From Dyadobacter sp. NIV53 (lineage in GTDB: Bacteria > Bacteroidota > Bacteroidia > Cytophagales > Spirosomataceae), in NCBI RefSeq assembly GCF_019711195.1, contig NZ_CP081299.1, positions 3,410,001-3,474,000 of the forward strand: a stretch of DNA of 64,000 nucleotides. Direction: 5' to 3'. Both the position numbers and the translations under genes were made by a program. Position 1 is the first letter of the stretch, and every line of letters begins with the position of its first letter. Under the pieces are notes generated by a model. That model did not search any database. It worked only from the letters and a program-made list of their open reading frames with translations, and was not told the DNA's origin. Shown here piece by piece: positions 45,311 through 54,287 of this stretch.

Positions 45311-46639
45311 TTAATTCCACTTAAAAACAATCGAATCGTCCCCTACTTCGCGCTCTACATACATCAGCAGCAAAGTCAGCATTTCCTGATCACTCCGCAT
45401 ATTACCAGTCGACATAACCAGTTCAGGCGGATTGTGCGGATTCATGGCATTGGCAGTTGTATTGTCGTAGGTACCTTCTATGTGCACAACTGCTCCCTTG
45501 GGCAATAACAAAGGTTTTTTGTATTTGTAAATTTCCTGCCAGCGAAAATCCCATGACGGAATGTGTACAAGCTGGATAGTATCTCCGGCAGCAGTAGTGG
45601 CATAGGCCTTAAATTCTTTACCCAGCTGGTGCATGTGTGGCCAGGCATATAACAGCGACACATCCGGTTGATTATTGGCAACTCTTAACCGGAAAGATTT
45701 AACCTCATCGGCAAAGAGCATAAAAGGCGGCGAAATGTCTTTTTCTCCAATCCCGCCAGATCCCAGGCTTATCACTTTTACCTTCCTTTTTATAGGGGTT
45801 TGTTTGAAAAAAATATTCAGCCCATCCAGGCTTTCTGCGTCCAGAGAAGCCGGAGCAAAATGTACAGTCAGAAGTATAACTCCTCTTTTTGGCATCACCC
45901 ATCCCATGTCGGCAGGATAGGTTTCCACTGTTGTTCCCGGAATCCAGCCTCCATAATAGGTCATTGATTTTTTATATTTTACCCACTCGTAATATTTGTC
46001 AGCGGACGGCCCGTTCAGATCAACAAAATCAATGGTGTTGTTCAGATCTATGGACATATCTTCTACCGGATGAATGGCGAAGTTGGCATGATGGATCAGC
46101 TTTTTATTATTGGAAGTAAATTCTATCGCTTCCACATTGGCTTCCTGACCAAGCTCAAATGGTATTTTAAACATCACAAACCGCTCCTCCCGGTCACCTT
46201 TTAATTGAAATCCGTCTTTCATTCGCAGCGACAGATCCGGCTTACGTTTATAAGCGGTCCCGGCATCTACCCGTTCCTGAATATCTTTTTCAAGTTTAAG
46301 ATTTGGCTTGTTTTTCGGAGCTCCCGCGTCGATCCAGCTTGTAATTGTTTTAATGTCTTTTTCGCTGAGTGAACGGTCATTAGCAAAAGAATTGTAATGA
46401 TTATCCGCTTTCCAGGGCGGCATATAACGACTCGTAATTACTTGTTTTATAAATTTCGAACGCTTATTAACATCATCAAAAGTGATGAGCGGAAATGGGG
46501 CTGCTTCGCCGGTTCTGTGGCAAGGAACGCAATTGGCATGAATTATCGGTTGTACATCTTTATAAAATTCGGGGGTTTGGGCCAGACAGACTTTGCCAAA
46601 CATCATTAAAATTAAAGATATATATAATCGAAACAGCAT
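45311..46639 (-). CDS. periplasmic c-type cytochrome fused to a PHM-like copper monooxygenase module
   Basis: 442 residues. Signal peptide (LYISLILMMFGKVCLAQ), a cytochrome-c-like domain with one heme site CVPCH (about 37-41) and the block RTGEAAPFPL, then a domain like copper type II ascorbate-dependent monooxygenases (peptidylglycine hydroxylase type). Candidate copper ligands are HH in IHHANFAI, His in LLTVHFAP, HMH in WPHMHQLG and Met in SDQEML. It would hydroxylate an organic substrate using electrons delivered through the heme. It is the first gene of the minus-strand operon that continues with the FG-GAP protein and the haloperoxidase. Its usual fusion partner, a redoxin, is the gene at 32952. 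Confidence 0.83.
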   Translation of the reverse strand: MLFRLYISLILMMFGKVCLAQTPEFYKDVQPIIHANCVPCHRTGEAAPFPLITFDDVNKRSKFIKQVITSRYMPPWKADNHYNSFANDRSLSEKDIKTITSWIDAGAPKNKPNLKLEKDIQERVDAGTAYKRKPDLSLRMKDGFQLKGDREERFVMFKIPFELGQEANVEAIEFTSNNKKLIHHANFAIHPVEDMSIDLNNTIDFVDLNGPSADKYYEWVKYKKSMTYYGGWIPGTTVETYPADMGWVMPKRGVILLTVHFAPASLDAESLDGLNIFFKQTPIKRKVKVISLGSGGIGEKDISPPFMLFADEVKSFRLRVANNQPDVSLLYAWPHMHQLGKEFKAYATTAAGDTIQLVHIPSWDFRWQEIYKYKKPLLLPKGAVVHIEGTYDNTTANAMNPHNPPELVMSTGNMRSDQEMLTLLLMYVEREVGDDSIVFKWN

Positions 46640-46773
46640 TATATCAGTAGGTTACAGGCTAGCAATATAGCAAGTAAAATTAAATTTTAAAAAAATTTAA
46701 AAAGTACAGGAAGAGATTTGTCGTTTTAACCAAAAAACAGAATTTCTTAATATAAATATTTCTGATAATAATT

Positions 46774-47562
46774 CTAAGAAAGAGAAATGGAGGTTCCTGC
46801 CAAACTTTCTACTGCCTTAATTAATTCATCCGCATGGCAGATCGTAACTCTGCCTACGCCATCGTTTAAAGCAGCAAATGCATTGTCCAGTTTTGGGATC
46901 ATACCTTTATAAATTACGCCGGAAGCTTTATATTCTGCATAATTTTCCGGAGTCAGGGAAGTAATTACTGCATCTTCGTCGTCAGGATCCGATAAAACCC
47001 CTTTCTTTTCAAAACAATAAATCAGGTTTACTTCATAATGCCTGGCCATAGCCACAGCAGTTGCAGAAGCCATTGTATCCGCATTGGTATTTAATAATAA
47101 CCCGTCGGAGCTGTATGTAAGCGGTGCGATAACCGGAACAAGCTCGCTATTCAATAAAGCCTTGACCTGATTATCATTCACTTCTTCAATATCGCCAACA
47201 AAGCCGTAGTCAATTGTTTTTACAGGACGTTTTATTGAACGGATAATGCCGCCATCTGCACCGGTAAGGCCAATAGCGTTACAATCGTAAGATTGTAACT
47301 GAGCCACCAGATTTTTATTGACCAATCCGCCATACACCATCGTAACTACATCCAGCATCGGTTTATCCGTAATTCTTCGCCCTTCTACCATTTGTGTTTC
47401 TATCTGAAGTTTTGCTGCGATCTGGGTTGCTACCTTTCCTCCGCCATGCACCAGGATTTTAGGAAATGGTATTTTTGCAAAATCACTCAGAAATCTGGAA
47501 CAGGCATCCGGATTGTCAATTACATTTCCTCCAATTTTTACTACATAAAGCGATTGAGACAT
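46774..47562 (-). CDS. argB: acetylglutamate kinase
   Basis: 262 residues of the amino-acid kinase fold. It phosphorylates N-acetylglutamate (or the succinylated form used by some Bacteroidota) in arginine synthesis. Visible motifs are VVKIGGNVID with the catalytic Lys, LVHGGGKVAT (substrate binding), GLTGADGG, and LLNTNADTMASATAVAM in the nucleotide-binding half. Length fits. It stands alone with its own promoter box about 35 bp upstream, apart from argH at 30899, so the arginine genes are scattered here. There is no ACT-like or N-terminal regulatory extension, so arginine feedback inhibition of the long-ArgB type is unlikely. Confidence 0.92.
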   Translation of the reverse strand: MSQSLYVVKIGGNVIDNPDACSRFLSDFAKIPFPKILVHGGGKVATQIAAKLQIETQMVEGRRITDKPMLDVVTMVYGGLVNKNLVAQLQSYDCNAIGLTGADGGIIRSIKRPVKTIDYGFVGDIEEVNDNQVKALLNSELVPVIAPLTYSSDGLLLNTNADTMASATAVAMARHYEVNLIYCFEKKGVLSDPDDEDAVITSLTPENYAEYKASGVIYKGMIPKLDNAFAALNDGVGRVTICHADELIKAVESLAGTSISLS

Positions 47563-47596
47563 GGTATGCGGGATTTTTGATTCAGTTTAAACTTTT

Positions 47597-47604
47597 CAAA
47601 GTTA
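47597..47604 (-). promoter_or_regulatory. Bacteroidota -7 promoter box TAACTTTG (minus strand) for argB
   Basis: Plus-strand CAAAGTTA is TAACTTTG on the minus strand, an exact TAnnTTTG match, 35 bp before the argB ATG at 47562. Confidence 0.55.
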
Positions 47605-47747
47605 CAGATGTAGATTTGTCCCATGAATTTTTTTAAGAAAATTACGTTGAATTAAATAAGTCGGGCGAAAGCCCTATAAGTTTACTAGATAAAATAAATT
47701 TACAAACTGAATCGTAGTTTATTCAGCTCTTACCATCGATATATCAG

Positions 47748-49844
47748 ATGAACCGTATTATTTTTCTTTCTTTTCTTTTTTGCACATTTCTGGTAAAAGC
47801 CAGCTCATTTGCGCAAATTCAAAAAGCCAAAGCACACTGGACTTACACATTTTCAAAAAATGAGGTAAAAAAAGGTGAAACCATAGATCTGATCTACACC
47901 GCAGTTATTGACAACGAATGGTACATGTATTCGTCCGATTTTGATCCGGATCTGGGGCCCATGCTTACCACTTTTACTTATGAAAAAAACAATTCATTTG
48001 AATTGGTCGGTAAATTAAAACCTCAGAATCCAAAGGAAAAGTTTGAAGAAGTCTGGGGTGGAAAGGTTCGTTATTTTGATAAAAAGGCAGTTTTTAAACA
48101 AACTATCAAAGTACTGGCCGACAATCCGGCCATTAAAGGAAGTTCAGAATACCAGACTTGCAGCCATACGAACGGGCTTTGTATTCCGGGTAATGAAGAT
48201 TTTGAATTTAAAGGACTTAAAGTAATAGCTGGTGTAACTTCGGAACCTAATGTCGGAGCTGCAAAACCAACAGATTCTACGGTCACAGAAACATCAGCTT
48301 CTTCAAATACAGCTTCCACTGATTCTATTAAAACTGCCGATGTTACGTCCACTGATTCTATTTCCAATTCGCCGACCAACACTGCTGAAATTAAAACAGC
48401 AACGGCCAACGCTCCTGTAACTGATAAATCTTTATGGGCATTTGCCCTTGCCGCATTTGCAGCCGGACTGGTTGCATTGCTCACACCGTGCGTTTTCCCG
48501 ATCATCCCGATGACAGTCAGTTATTTTACCAATCAGGAAAACGGAAAGGTAAAAGCACTTTTGTACGGCTTTTCAATTGTATTTATTTATACTTTGATAG
48601 GAACAGTCGTTTCCCGTATCAACGGGCCTGCTTTTGCTAACTTCCTCAGTACACACTGGTTTCCGAATCTGCTGTTTTTCGCTATCTTTTTTGTTTTTGG
48701 TTTATCCTTTCTTGGCCTTTTTGAAATTGTTTTGCCAAGTGGATTTGTAAATAAAATGGATGCAAAAGCCGATAAGGGAGGTTACGCAGGAATTTTCTTT
48801 ATGGCATTTACGCTGGTTCTGGTTTCCTTTTCGTGTACCGGCCCCATTGTTGGCAGTTTGCTTGTAGCTTCTGCTGGCGGTGAAGTTGTGAAACCTATTA
48901 TTGGTATGGCAGCTTTTTCATCCGCATTTGCTATCCCGTTTACGCTATTTGCATTATTCCCGCAATGGTTGAAATCTCTGCCGAAATCCGGCGGCTGGCT
49001 GAATACGGTAAAAGTGGTTCTGGGATTTCTGGAACTGGCTTTGGCACTCAAATTTTTCAGTATCGCCGATCAGGTTTATCACTGGCGATTGCTTGACAGA
49101 GAAGTTTATCTGGCATTCTGGATTGTGATTTTTGCTATGCTGGGTTTTTATTTTTTAGGAAAAATCCGCACACCACACGATTCTGCCGTTGAAAGTGTAA
49201 GTGTTCCAAAGCTTTTAATGGCCATTCTGACTTTCACTTTTGTGATCTATATGGTTCCCGGGATGTGGGGTGCACCGTTAAAAGCATTGGCTGGCTACCT
49301 TCCTCCGCAATCCACCCTGGATTTTGACCTGAGCAAAAGAAGTACAGGCGTTTCCCCATCGGCTTCGTCCGGAGAAGTGAAAAAATATGCAGACCTGTTT
49401 CACTTACCGCATGAACTCGATGGTTTCTTTGATTACAAAGAAGCTTTGGCTTATGCTAAAAAAGTAAACAAACCTGTTTTTATTGACTTTACAGGCCACG
49501 GCTGCGTGAATTGCCGTGAAATGGAAGCTCGTGTATGGTCAGATCCGGCCGTGTTGAAACGCCTGGAAAGTGATTATGTAATCGTTGCACTTTATATTGA
49601 CGATAAAACGGAATTACCGGAATCGGAATGGTATACTTCCAAATATGACAATAAGATCAAAAAAACCATTGGAGCTCAAAACGGTGATTTGCAGATCGTG
49701 AAATACAATAACAACGCACAGCCTCATTACTGTCTTGTAGACCATGAAGGAAATCTGCTGGTACCGCCCAAAAACTACGATTTGAACCCTGCCAATTTTG
49801 CTGCATTTCTGGATAGTGGAAAAGGAATTTTTGCTAAGAAGTAA
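47748..49844 (+). CDS. dsbD: thiol:disulfide interchange protein DsbD
   Basis: 698 residues. It carries reducing power from cytoplasmic thioredoxin across the inner membrane. Order: signal peptide (FLSFLFCTFLVKASSFAQ), periplasmic N-terminal domain with a Cys pair (CSHTNGLC, about 138-146), a Ser/Thr/Ala-rich linker, a membrane domain of about eight helices with the two key cysteines in LTPCVFPIIP (about 246) and SCTGPIVGSLL (about 362), then a C-terminal thioredoxin-like domain with CVNC (about 585-588) in GHGCVNCREME. All three redox centres are present, so it should be functional. It follows argB divergently and is a single-gene unit. It might feed the cytochrome and redoxin maturation needed by the oxidative locus, which is inference only. 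Confidence 0.94.
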   Translation: MNRIIFLSFLFCTFLVKASSFAQIQKAKAHWTYTFSKNEVKKGETIDLIYTAVIDNEWYMYSSDFDPDLGPMLTTFTYEKNNSFELVGKLKPQNPKEKFEEVWGGKVRYFDKKAVFKQTIKVLADNPAIKGSSEYQTCSHTNGLCIPGNEDFEFKGLKVIAGVTSEPNVGAAKPTDSTVTETSASSNTASTDSIKTADVTSTDSISNSPTNTAEIKTATANAPVTDKSLWAFALAAFAAGLVALLTPCVFPIIPMTVSYFTNQENGKVKALLYGFSIVFIYTLIGTVVSRINGPAFANFLSTHWFPNLLFFAIFFVFGLSFLGLFEIVLPSGFVNKMDAKADKGGYAGIFFMAFTLVLVSFSCTGPIVGSLLVASAGGEVVKPIIGMAAFSSAFAIPFTLFALFPQWLKSLPKSGGWLNTVKVVLGFLELALALKFFSIADQVYHWRLLDREVYLAFWIVIFAMLGFYFLGKIRTPHDSAVESVSVPKLLMAILTFTFVIYMVPGMWGAPLKALAGYLPPQSTLDFDLSKRSTGVSPSASSGEVKKYADLFHLPHELDGFFDYKEALAYAKKVNKPVFIDFTGHGCVNCREMEARVWSDPAVLKRLESDYVIVALYIDDKTELPESEWYTSKYDNKIKKTIGAQNGDLQIVKYNNNAQPHYCLVDHEGNLLVPPKNYDLNPANFAAFLDSGKGIFAKK

Positions 49845-49852
49845 CATAGCAC

Positions 49853-49895
49853 CATCCTTGTAAATTTAACGGTGAGCATTAAATTTACAAGGATG
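49853..49895. repeat. perfect 16-bp inverted repeat overlapping a start codon
   Basis: CATCCTTGTAAATTTA (49853-49868) and TAAATTTACAAGGATG (49880-49895) are perfect complements with an 11-nt spacer. The right arm ends in the ATG of the ATPase remnant (49893-49895). No T-run follows, so it is more likely an operator or an mRNA structure that hides the start codon than a plain terminator, although it may also end dsbD transcripts. Confidence 0.85.
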
Positions 49896-50365
49896 ATAAA
49901 ACGAGGAGCACAATCTTACATAGCAAACTTACTCCGGACATTTCCGGCAGTAGCAATTCTTGGACCACGGCAGGTTGGCAAAACTACATTAGCACATTTA
50001 CTTGCTGCAAAAATATCTCCTGAGCCAATTTATCTGGATCTTGAAATTGCATCTGATCTTGCCAAACTTAAAGAACCTGAGCTTTATTTTGAGAATCATG
50101 ACGACAGAACTATCATTCTGGATGAGATACAACGTGTTCCTGAAATATCATTGAGATCAATCATAAAAAAATTGTAGCAATTGAAATAAAAAGATCGCTT
50201 TCTCCTTCCTTAACAAAAGGATTTATTCTTGGTTGTGAAGATATAAAAGCAACACACAAATATTTTGTATATCCCGGAAAAGAGAAATTCCGTTTATCAA
50301 AAGACGTTTCGGCAATTTCATTAACAGGGATGAGGAAGGAATTAGATGCGCTTATCAATGAATAA
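49893..50365 (+). pseudogene. AAA_14/DUF4143-type ATPase with a large internal deletion
   Basis: The first 95 codons (from ATG 49893; GTG at 49872 also possible) encode the ATPase N-terminus: FPAVAILGPRQVGKTTLAHL (Walker A) and RTIILDEIQRVPE (Walker B). The frame then stops at 50177. In another frame, 50168-50365 encodes the typical C-terminal end of DUF4143 proteins: IVAIEIKRSLSPSLTKGF and YFVYPGKEKF to a TAA at 50363. About 230 residues of the usual 380-400 are missing in between, so this is a true deletion scar, not a single-base error. Intact relatives are predicted ATPases with a PD-(D/E)XK-like C-terminal domain of uncertain function. Confidence 0.85.
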
Positions 50366-50473
50366 AATCAATTGCCGGAAATTTACAGGATGCCATTTTA
50401 TTCTAAATATTTGGTTCGGTAAAAAATAAATTTGTTAATACTTTCCACAGGCGGCATTTTCAGATATAAACAT

Positions 50474-50503
50474 AAAAAACCTGCAAAACTTTCGTTTTGC
50501 AGG
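50474..50503 (-). terminator. intrinsic terminator of the M48 peptidase gene
   Basis: On the minus strand CCTGCAAAAC, loop GAAA, GTTTTGCAGG, then TTTTTT. A perfect 10-bp stem 35 bp after the stop codon at 50538. Confidence 0.9.
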
Positions 50504-50537
50504 CAGATGAACCTCAAATCATTTTCTTTATAACTTC

Positions 50538-51995
50538 TTAATTCCCAAGTGTTTTGATCAGCATTCCCTTTTCAACTTTTGCCGTCAGCTCCATTCCATT
50601 CAGGATTGACAAATCATCAAGTTTATTGTCTGGCATATTGTTGGCTTTTAATGCTTCACGTAATGTTCCGGCATTTTGTACCGTTTTGATGTGAATCCGT
50701 TCAGGTTGACGGTTTAATTTAGAAGGATCCGTCAATGCTTTAAATCCCTGTGCAACTGATTTGAACTGATTAAAATTTGCTCCGAAATCTGCACTTGCTG
50801 CAACTCCGTGAATAGCATAAATAGAACCGTTATATTGGATCAGCCAGCTTGCAACCTGTGCTGCATTGGCTGCGGCAGCCGTTTGTCCCTGTGCTACCTG
50901 CGTTGCAACCATAGCAATTGCAGGATTTCCATTAATGGTCACTTTATTATTTTCTGATACCTGCAGGCTATAATTTTTGATCACGGCCTGTGCTGCTTCA
51001 TCCAGTGATTTTCCTTCAGCCAATGTAAACAGCATCATGGCTTTTCCATCCTTAGAAGCCATCTGGAATTGTGCGGGTGTATTTTCAGACTGCCAGTCAG
51101 CAGGGACAGGAAACTGAAATTTCAGCTCCGGATGATAAAATTGTCCGCCTTCAACAAATCCCTGTTTTGGATCAATACCATAAATAAGTCCTTCAATTTT
51201 GCGTAAATAACTATCACGGTTCACATTGTATTTTGCCTGATGTGCACTCTGATAGCCGGTTGCAAGTTTTTCTACCGTTACCTGGCGATTGCCTGGATCA
51301 GGGTGTGTCGACTGGAAAGTTGGAATATTTGCTCCGCTCTTAGCACTGATTTTCTTCAATGTTCCAAAAAAATCAGCCATTTGATGTGCATCATATCCAA
51401 TCTTGCTTGAATATTCCACGCCCAGTTCATCCGATTGGCTTTCATGATCACGGCTGTATTTCAGCAATAATAAACCCAAACCTTGTGAAGCCTGGTCAGC
51501 CATGCTCCTAAAAGTTGGAGACAGAACAGAGCCTGCCAATAAAACACCTTGGGTAAAAACCTGCTTAGTCTGCTGACTGGCAGAATGACGTGCAGCAATA
51601 TGACCGATTTCGTGGCCTAAAACGCCTGCAAATTCTGCTTCATTATTGAAGTGCGCCATAATTCCTCTGGTGAAATAAACGTAACCGCCAGGGACGGCAA
51701 AGGCATTTACAACCGGGGAATCAACAATAAAAAACTGATAAGTTACTTCCGGCCGGTGCGAAATTTTGCCCATAGCCTTACCTTTTTCATTTATAAATGC
51801 AGTCAGGTTTTTATCGTCATACAACCCCATAGATGCTACAACAGAAGGATGAGATTCGGCGCCTAATGCTTTCTCTTTGTCCTCGGACATGAAGATAATC
51901 TCCTTTTTTCCTGTCACCGGATTTTTTGAGCATCCTGATAAGATCCCGGTTGCCAAAAGACAACCAAGAATTTGTAACTGAACTTTCATTTTCAT
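50538..51995 (-). CDS. M48-family metallopeptidase lipoprotein
   Basis: 485 residues. Lipoprotein signal (LLATGILSGC, Cys about 22), then KNPVTGKKEIIFMSED and the zinc site HEIGH (about 127-131) in VLGHEIGHIAARHS, with the third ligand Glu in SQSDELGVEYSSKIGYD. A C-terminal domain follows that ends in a LysM-like or helical repeat (TLREALKANNMPDNKLDDL). It resembles the BepA/LoiP-type periplasmic proteases that act in outer-membrane protein quality control. It is a single gene with its own terminator. The protease assignment is firm; the substrate is inferred from the family. Confidence 0.92.
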   Translation of the reverse strand: MKMKVQLQILGCLLATGILSGCSKNPVTGKKEIIFMSEDKEKALGAESHPSVVASMGLYDDKNLTAFINEKGKAMGKISHRPEVTYQFFIVDSPVVNAFAVPGGYVYFTRGIMAHFNNEAEFAGVLGHEIGHIAARHSASQQTKQVFTQGVLLAGSVLSPTFRSMADQASQGLGLLLLKYSRDHESQSDELGVEYSSKIGYDAHQMADFFGTLKKISAKSGANIPTFQSTHPDPGNRQVTVEKLATGYQSAHQAKYNVNRDSYLRKIEGLIYGIDPKQGFVEGGQFYHPELKFQFPVPADWQSENTPAQFQMASKDGKAMMLFTLAEGKSLDEAAQAVIKNYSLQVSENNKVTINGNPAIAMVATQVAQGQTAAAANAAQVASWLIQYNGSIYAIHGVAASADFGANFNQFKSVAQGFKALTDPSKLNRQPERIHIKTVQNAGTLREALKANNMPDNKLDDLSILNGMELTAKVEKGMLIKTLGN

Positions 51996-52271
51996 AAAAT
52001 TAACGAATGATTTTTGTTAGCGAGTTGTCAAAAATTAAACAAATCCTTCCCCCATTAGGAAAGAATCATGCCAAAGATAATATTCCTTATACGTTGAATT
52101 GATGAAGTTGTAACGATTATCGCTATAACTTCCTATTTGACGGTTATATTTTAAAAATATCTGAATCCTAATATTATATTATCTTCGCCCAATCCAACAG
52201 ACAATACGCCGGCCCTGTCATCACATCAGTAAACTTATTTGTGAGCATGCTTTTTGTATATTATTTAAAAT

Positions 52272-53086
52272 ATGATTTCTAAAAAGAGCACTTTCAGCTT
52301 ATTACCTTCCTGGCTAATACGATTCGATTTCCTCGGAATATTTGAAAAAGATCCTTTTGGTAATTATCTGACGATCAAACGGTTTTTTATTTTTGTAATA
52401 GGCTGGTTTACTTATTACAGATATACCGCTGTTAATAAAATAAGGATAGAAGGAAGCGACCAGCTCATTAATCTTCCCGACCATGGCGTTCTTTTTTTAT
52501 CCAATCACCAGACGTATTTTGCCGACGTTATCGCATTTTATCACATTTTCTGTGCAACCAAATGGGGCTATAAAGATACGATTTCGCCTCCTTTTTACTT
52601 GTTTTCCCCCGCGCGCGCTGCTATTATGTTGCTGCGGCCGAAACGATGAAAGAAGGCGGAATATTACCAAAACTTTTCAGCATGGGCGGAGCGATTACCA
52701 TAGACCGTTCCTGGCGTGCAAATGGTGAAAATGTAAAACGACAACTGGATAACTCTGCTCAGGATAAAATCGGAATGGGGCTGAACCATGGCTGGGTTGT
52801 AAGTTTTCCGCAAGGCACCACCAAACCATATGCACCTGTCCGAAAAGGCACTGCTTATTTGATCAAAGAGCATCAGCCAATCGTTATTCCTGTGGTTATA
52901 AATGGTTTCAGGAGGGCTTTCGATAAAAAAGGATTGCGGTTCAAAAAGCGTAATACCAAACTGACCGTTCATTTTAAAGCTCCTATGCATTTCCTGCCCG
53001 ACGAATCTCTGGAAAGCATCATTGAACGTGTAACAAAAGCGATTGAACAGGAAGCTCCCGAAAACAGCTCCCTTGCGGCTTCTTAG
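52272..53086 (+). pseudogene. PlsC-like 1-acylglycerol-3-phosphate acyltransferase, frameshifted in a C5 run
   Basis: 52272-52649 contains membrane-associated helices and the catalytic motif NHQTYFAD, and leaves the frame after LFSPAR. The second frame holds YYVAAAETMKEGGILPK, then FPQGTTKPYAPVRKG (the FPEGTR-like block, with Gln for Glu) and VIPVVINGF, ending at 53086. One base is missing in the five-C run at 52606-52610; adding it gives LFSPRARCYYVAAAETM. Restored length is about 271 residues. It would acylate lysophosphatidate or a related lipid on the cytoplasmic side. Given the run context, a sequencing error is likely. Confidence 0.82.
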
Positions 53087-53125
53087 TTTCAAGTCTGGCA
53101 GATTCAGAGCCGAATCAAAGAAAAA

Positions 53126-53133
53126 TAACTTTG
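53126..53133 (+). promoter_or_regulatory. Bacteroidota -7 promoter box TAACTTTG upstream of the TIGR01777 epimerase
   Basis: Exact TAnnTTTG match, 75 bp before the ATG at 53209. Confidence 0.4.
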
Positions 53134-53208
53134 GTATGCTTTTTATCCATTTCTATGTGGTTCTTTGAAAAACACGGAATCAATTAATGTATTTCAAAAT
53201 CCCTTAGA

Positions 53209-54117
53209 ATGAGCCAGAAAATATTGATTACCGGCGGAACCGGCTTAATAGGAAAACGATTAACAGAAATGTTACTGCTAAAAGGATATGAAGTAGCTTA
53301 TCTGAGCAGAAAAAAGAAAGATATTCCGTCGGTAAAAGTGTTTGAATGGAATGTTGAAAAAGGATATATAGAAGAAGGAGCACTTGAAAATCTGGACTAT
53401 CTCATACATTTGGCGGGAGAAGGTGTAGCAGATGGCCGCTGGACGGAAGAACGTAAAAAAGTAATTATTTCGAGCCGTACTGAAACAATCGGATTGATTG
53501 GAAAAAAGTTAAAAGAAAAGAATATTTTACCAAAAGCACTTATTTCAGCATCCGGAAGCAATTATTATCCCGAAGGCGACCAACATCATACAGAAGGATC
53601 ACCAGCTGGTAATGGCTTTTTGTCACATGTTACAATTGAATGGGAAAAGGCAGCAAATTCAATCAAAGAGCTTGGTGTAAGAACTGTAATTCTGCGTACC
53701 GGGGTCGTATTGAGTAATAAAGGCGGTGCTATTCCTCAAATGGCTTTGCCGGCAAAATTCGGATTCGGCGCTCCGCTGGGTACCGGTAAGCAATATATTT
53801 CATGGATTCACATTGATGATATTTGCTCCATGTATCTGGCTGCAATTGAAAATGAAACATGGAACGGAGTTTATAACGCTATTGCCGCTCCACCAGTTAC
53901 AAATGAAGAATTAACAAAACAGATATGCATCGCGCTTGACAAACCGCAATGGTTTCCAAATGTTCCTGCTTTTGCACTCAAACTGGCTTTTGGGGAAATG
54001 GCTCATGTCGTCCTCGGCAGTAATTATGTAGTCAACAAGCGTATTAAAGAAGAAACGGATTTCAAGTATAAATTCGCTGACTTGGATGTGGCGTTGAAAG
54101 AAGTTCTTTCTAAATGA
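53209..54117 (+). CDS. TIGR01777-family NAD(P)-dependent epimerase (SDR39U1-like)
   Basis: 302 residues of the extended SDR fold. N-terminal Rossmann motif GGTGLIGKRL (about residues 8-17), the family block HLAGEGVADGRWTEERKKVI (about 66-85), SSRTETIG, and SGSNYYPEG where the family has its active-site Tyr region. The C-terminal DUF1731 part (PQWFPNVPAFALKLAFGEM) confirms the TIGR01777 assignment. Length is typical. The physiological substrate of this widespread family is not known; E. coli YfcH is a relative. It is followed by an inverted repeat and the convergent M61 gene. Confidence 0.9.
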   Translation: MSQKILITGGTGLIGKRLTEMLLLKGYEVAYLSRKKKDIPSVKVFEWNVEKGYIEEGALENLDYLIHLAGEGVADGRWTEERKKVIISSRTETIGLIGKKLKEKNILPKALISASGSNYYPEGDQHHTEGSPAGNGFLSHVTIEWEKAANSIKELGVRTVILRTGVVLSNKGGAIPQMALPAKFGFGAPLGTGKQYISWIHIDDICSMYLAAIENETWNGVYNAIAAPPVTNEELTKQICIALDKPQWFPNVPAFALKLAFGEMAHVVLGSNYVVNKRIKEETDFKYKFADLDVALKEVLSK

Positions 54118-54287
54118 CTTCAGCCGTTGGCAACCAGCTTTCGGCTTTACTAGAATGAGATTATACTGAGTTTTCCAGATAAATGGCAAGTACCAGCGGA
54201 CGCAGTGCCAATGCTCAAAAATTTTATTAATTCTATAAACTTAACATACTTCAGGACTGAAAGCTGATTGCCGAAAGCTGACTGCAG
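54118..54287. repeat. imperfect inverted repeat between convergent genes
   Basis: The left arm (54118-54148) has GGCAACCAGCTTTCGGC. The right arm (54253-54287) contains GAAAGCTGATTGCC and a second near-copy CCGAAAGCTGA. The arms pair over about 15 bases, with about 100 bp between. It fills the gap between the epimerase and M61 genes. The repeated GAAAGCTGA unit within one arm resembles the other short-period palindromic repeats in this window. Confidence 0.6.

Noticed and set aside
48071..48505. 144-codon minus-strand frame inside dsbD
   Set aside because: Opposite strand of the Ser/Thr/Ala-rich linker and membrane region; low-complexity Val/Ala/Glu composition is explained by the sense codons.
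52664..53092. Minus-strand 142-codon frame over the acyltransferase second half
   Set aside because: The sense strand carries conserved PlsC motifs; the antisense frame has none.
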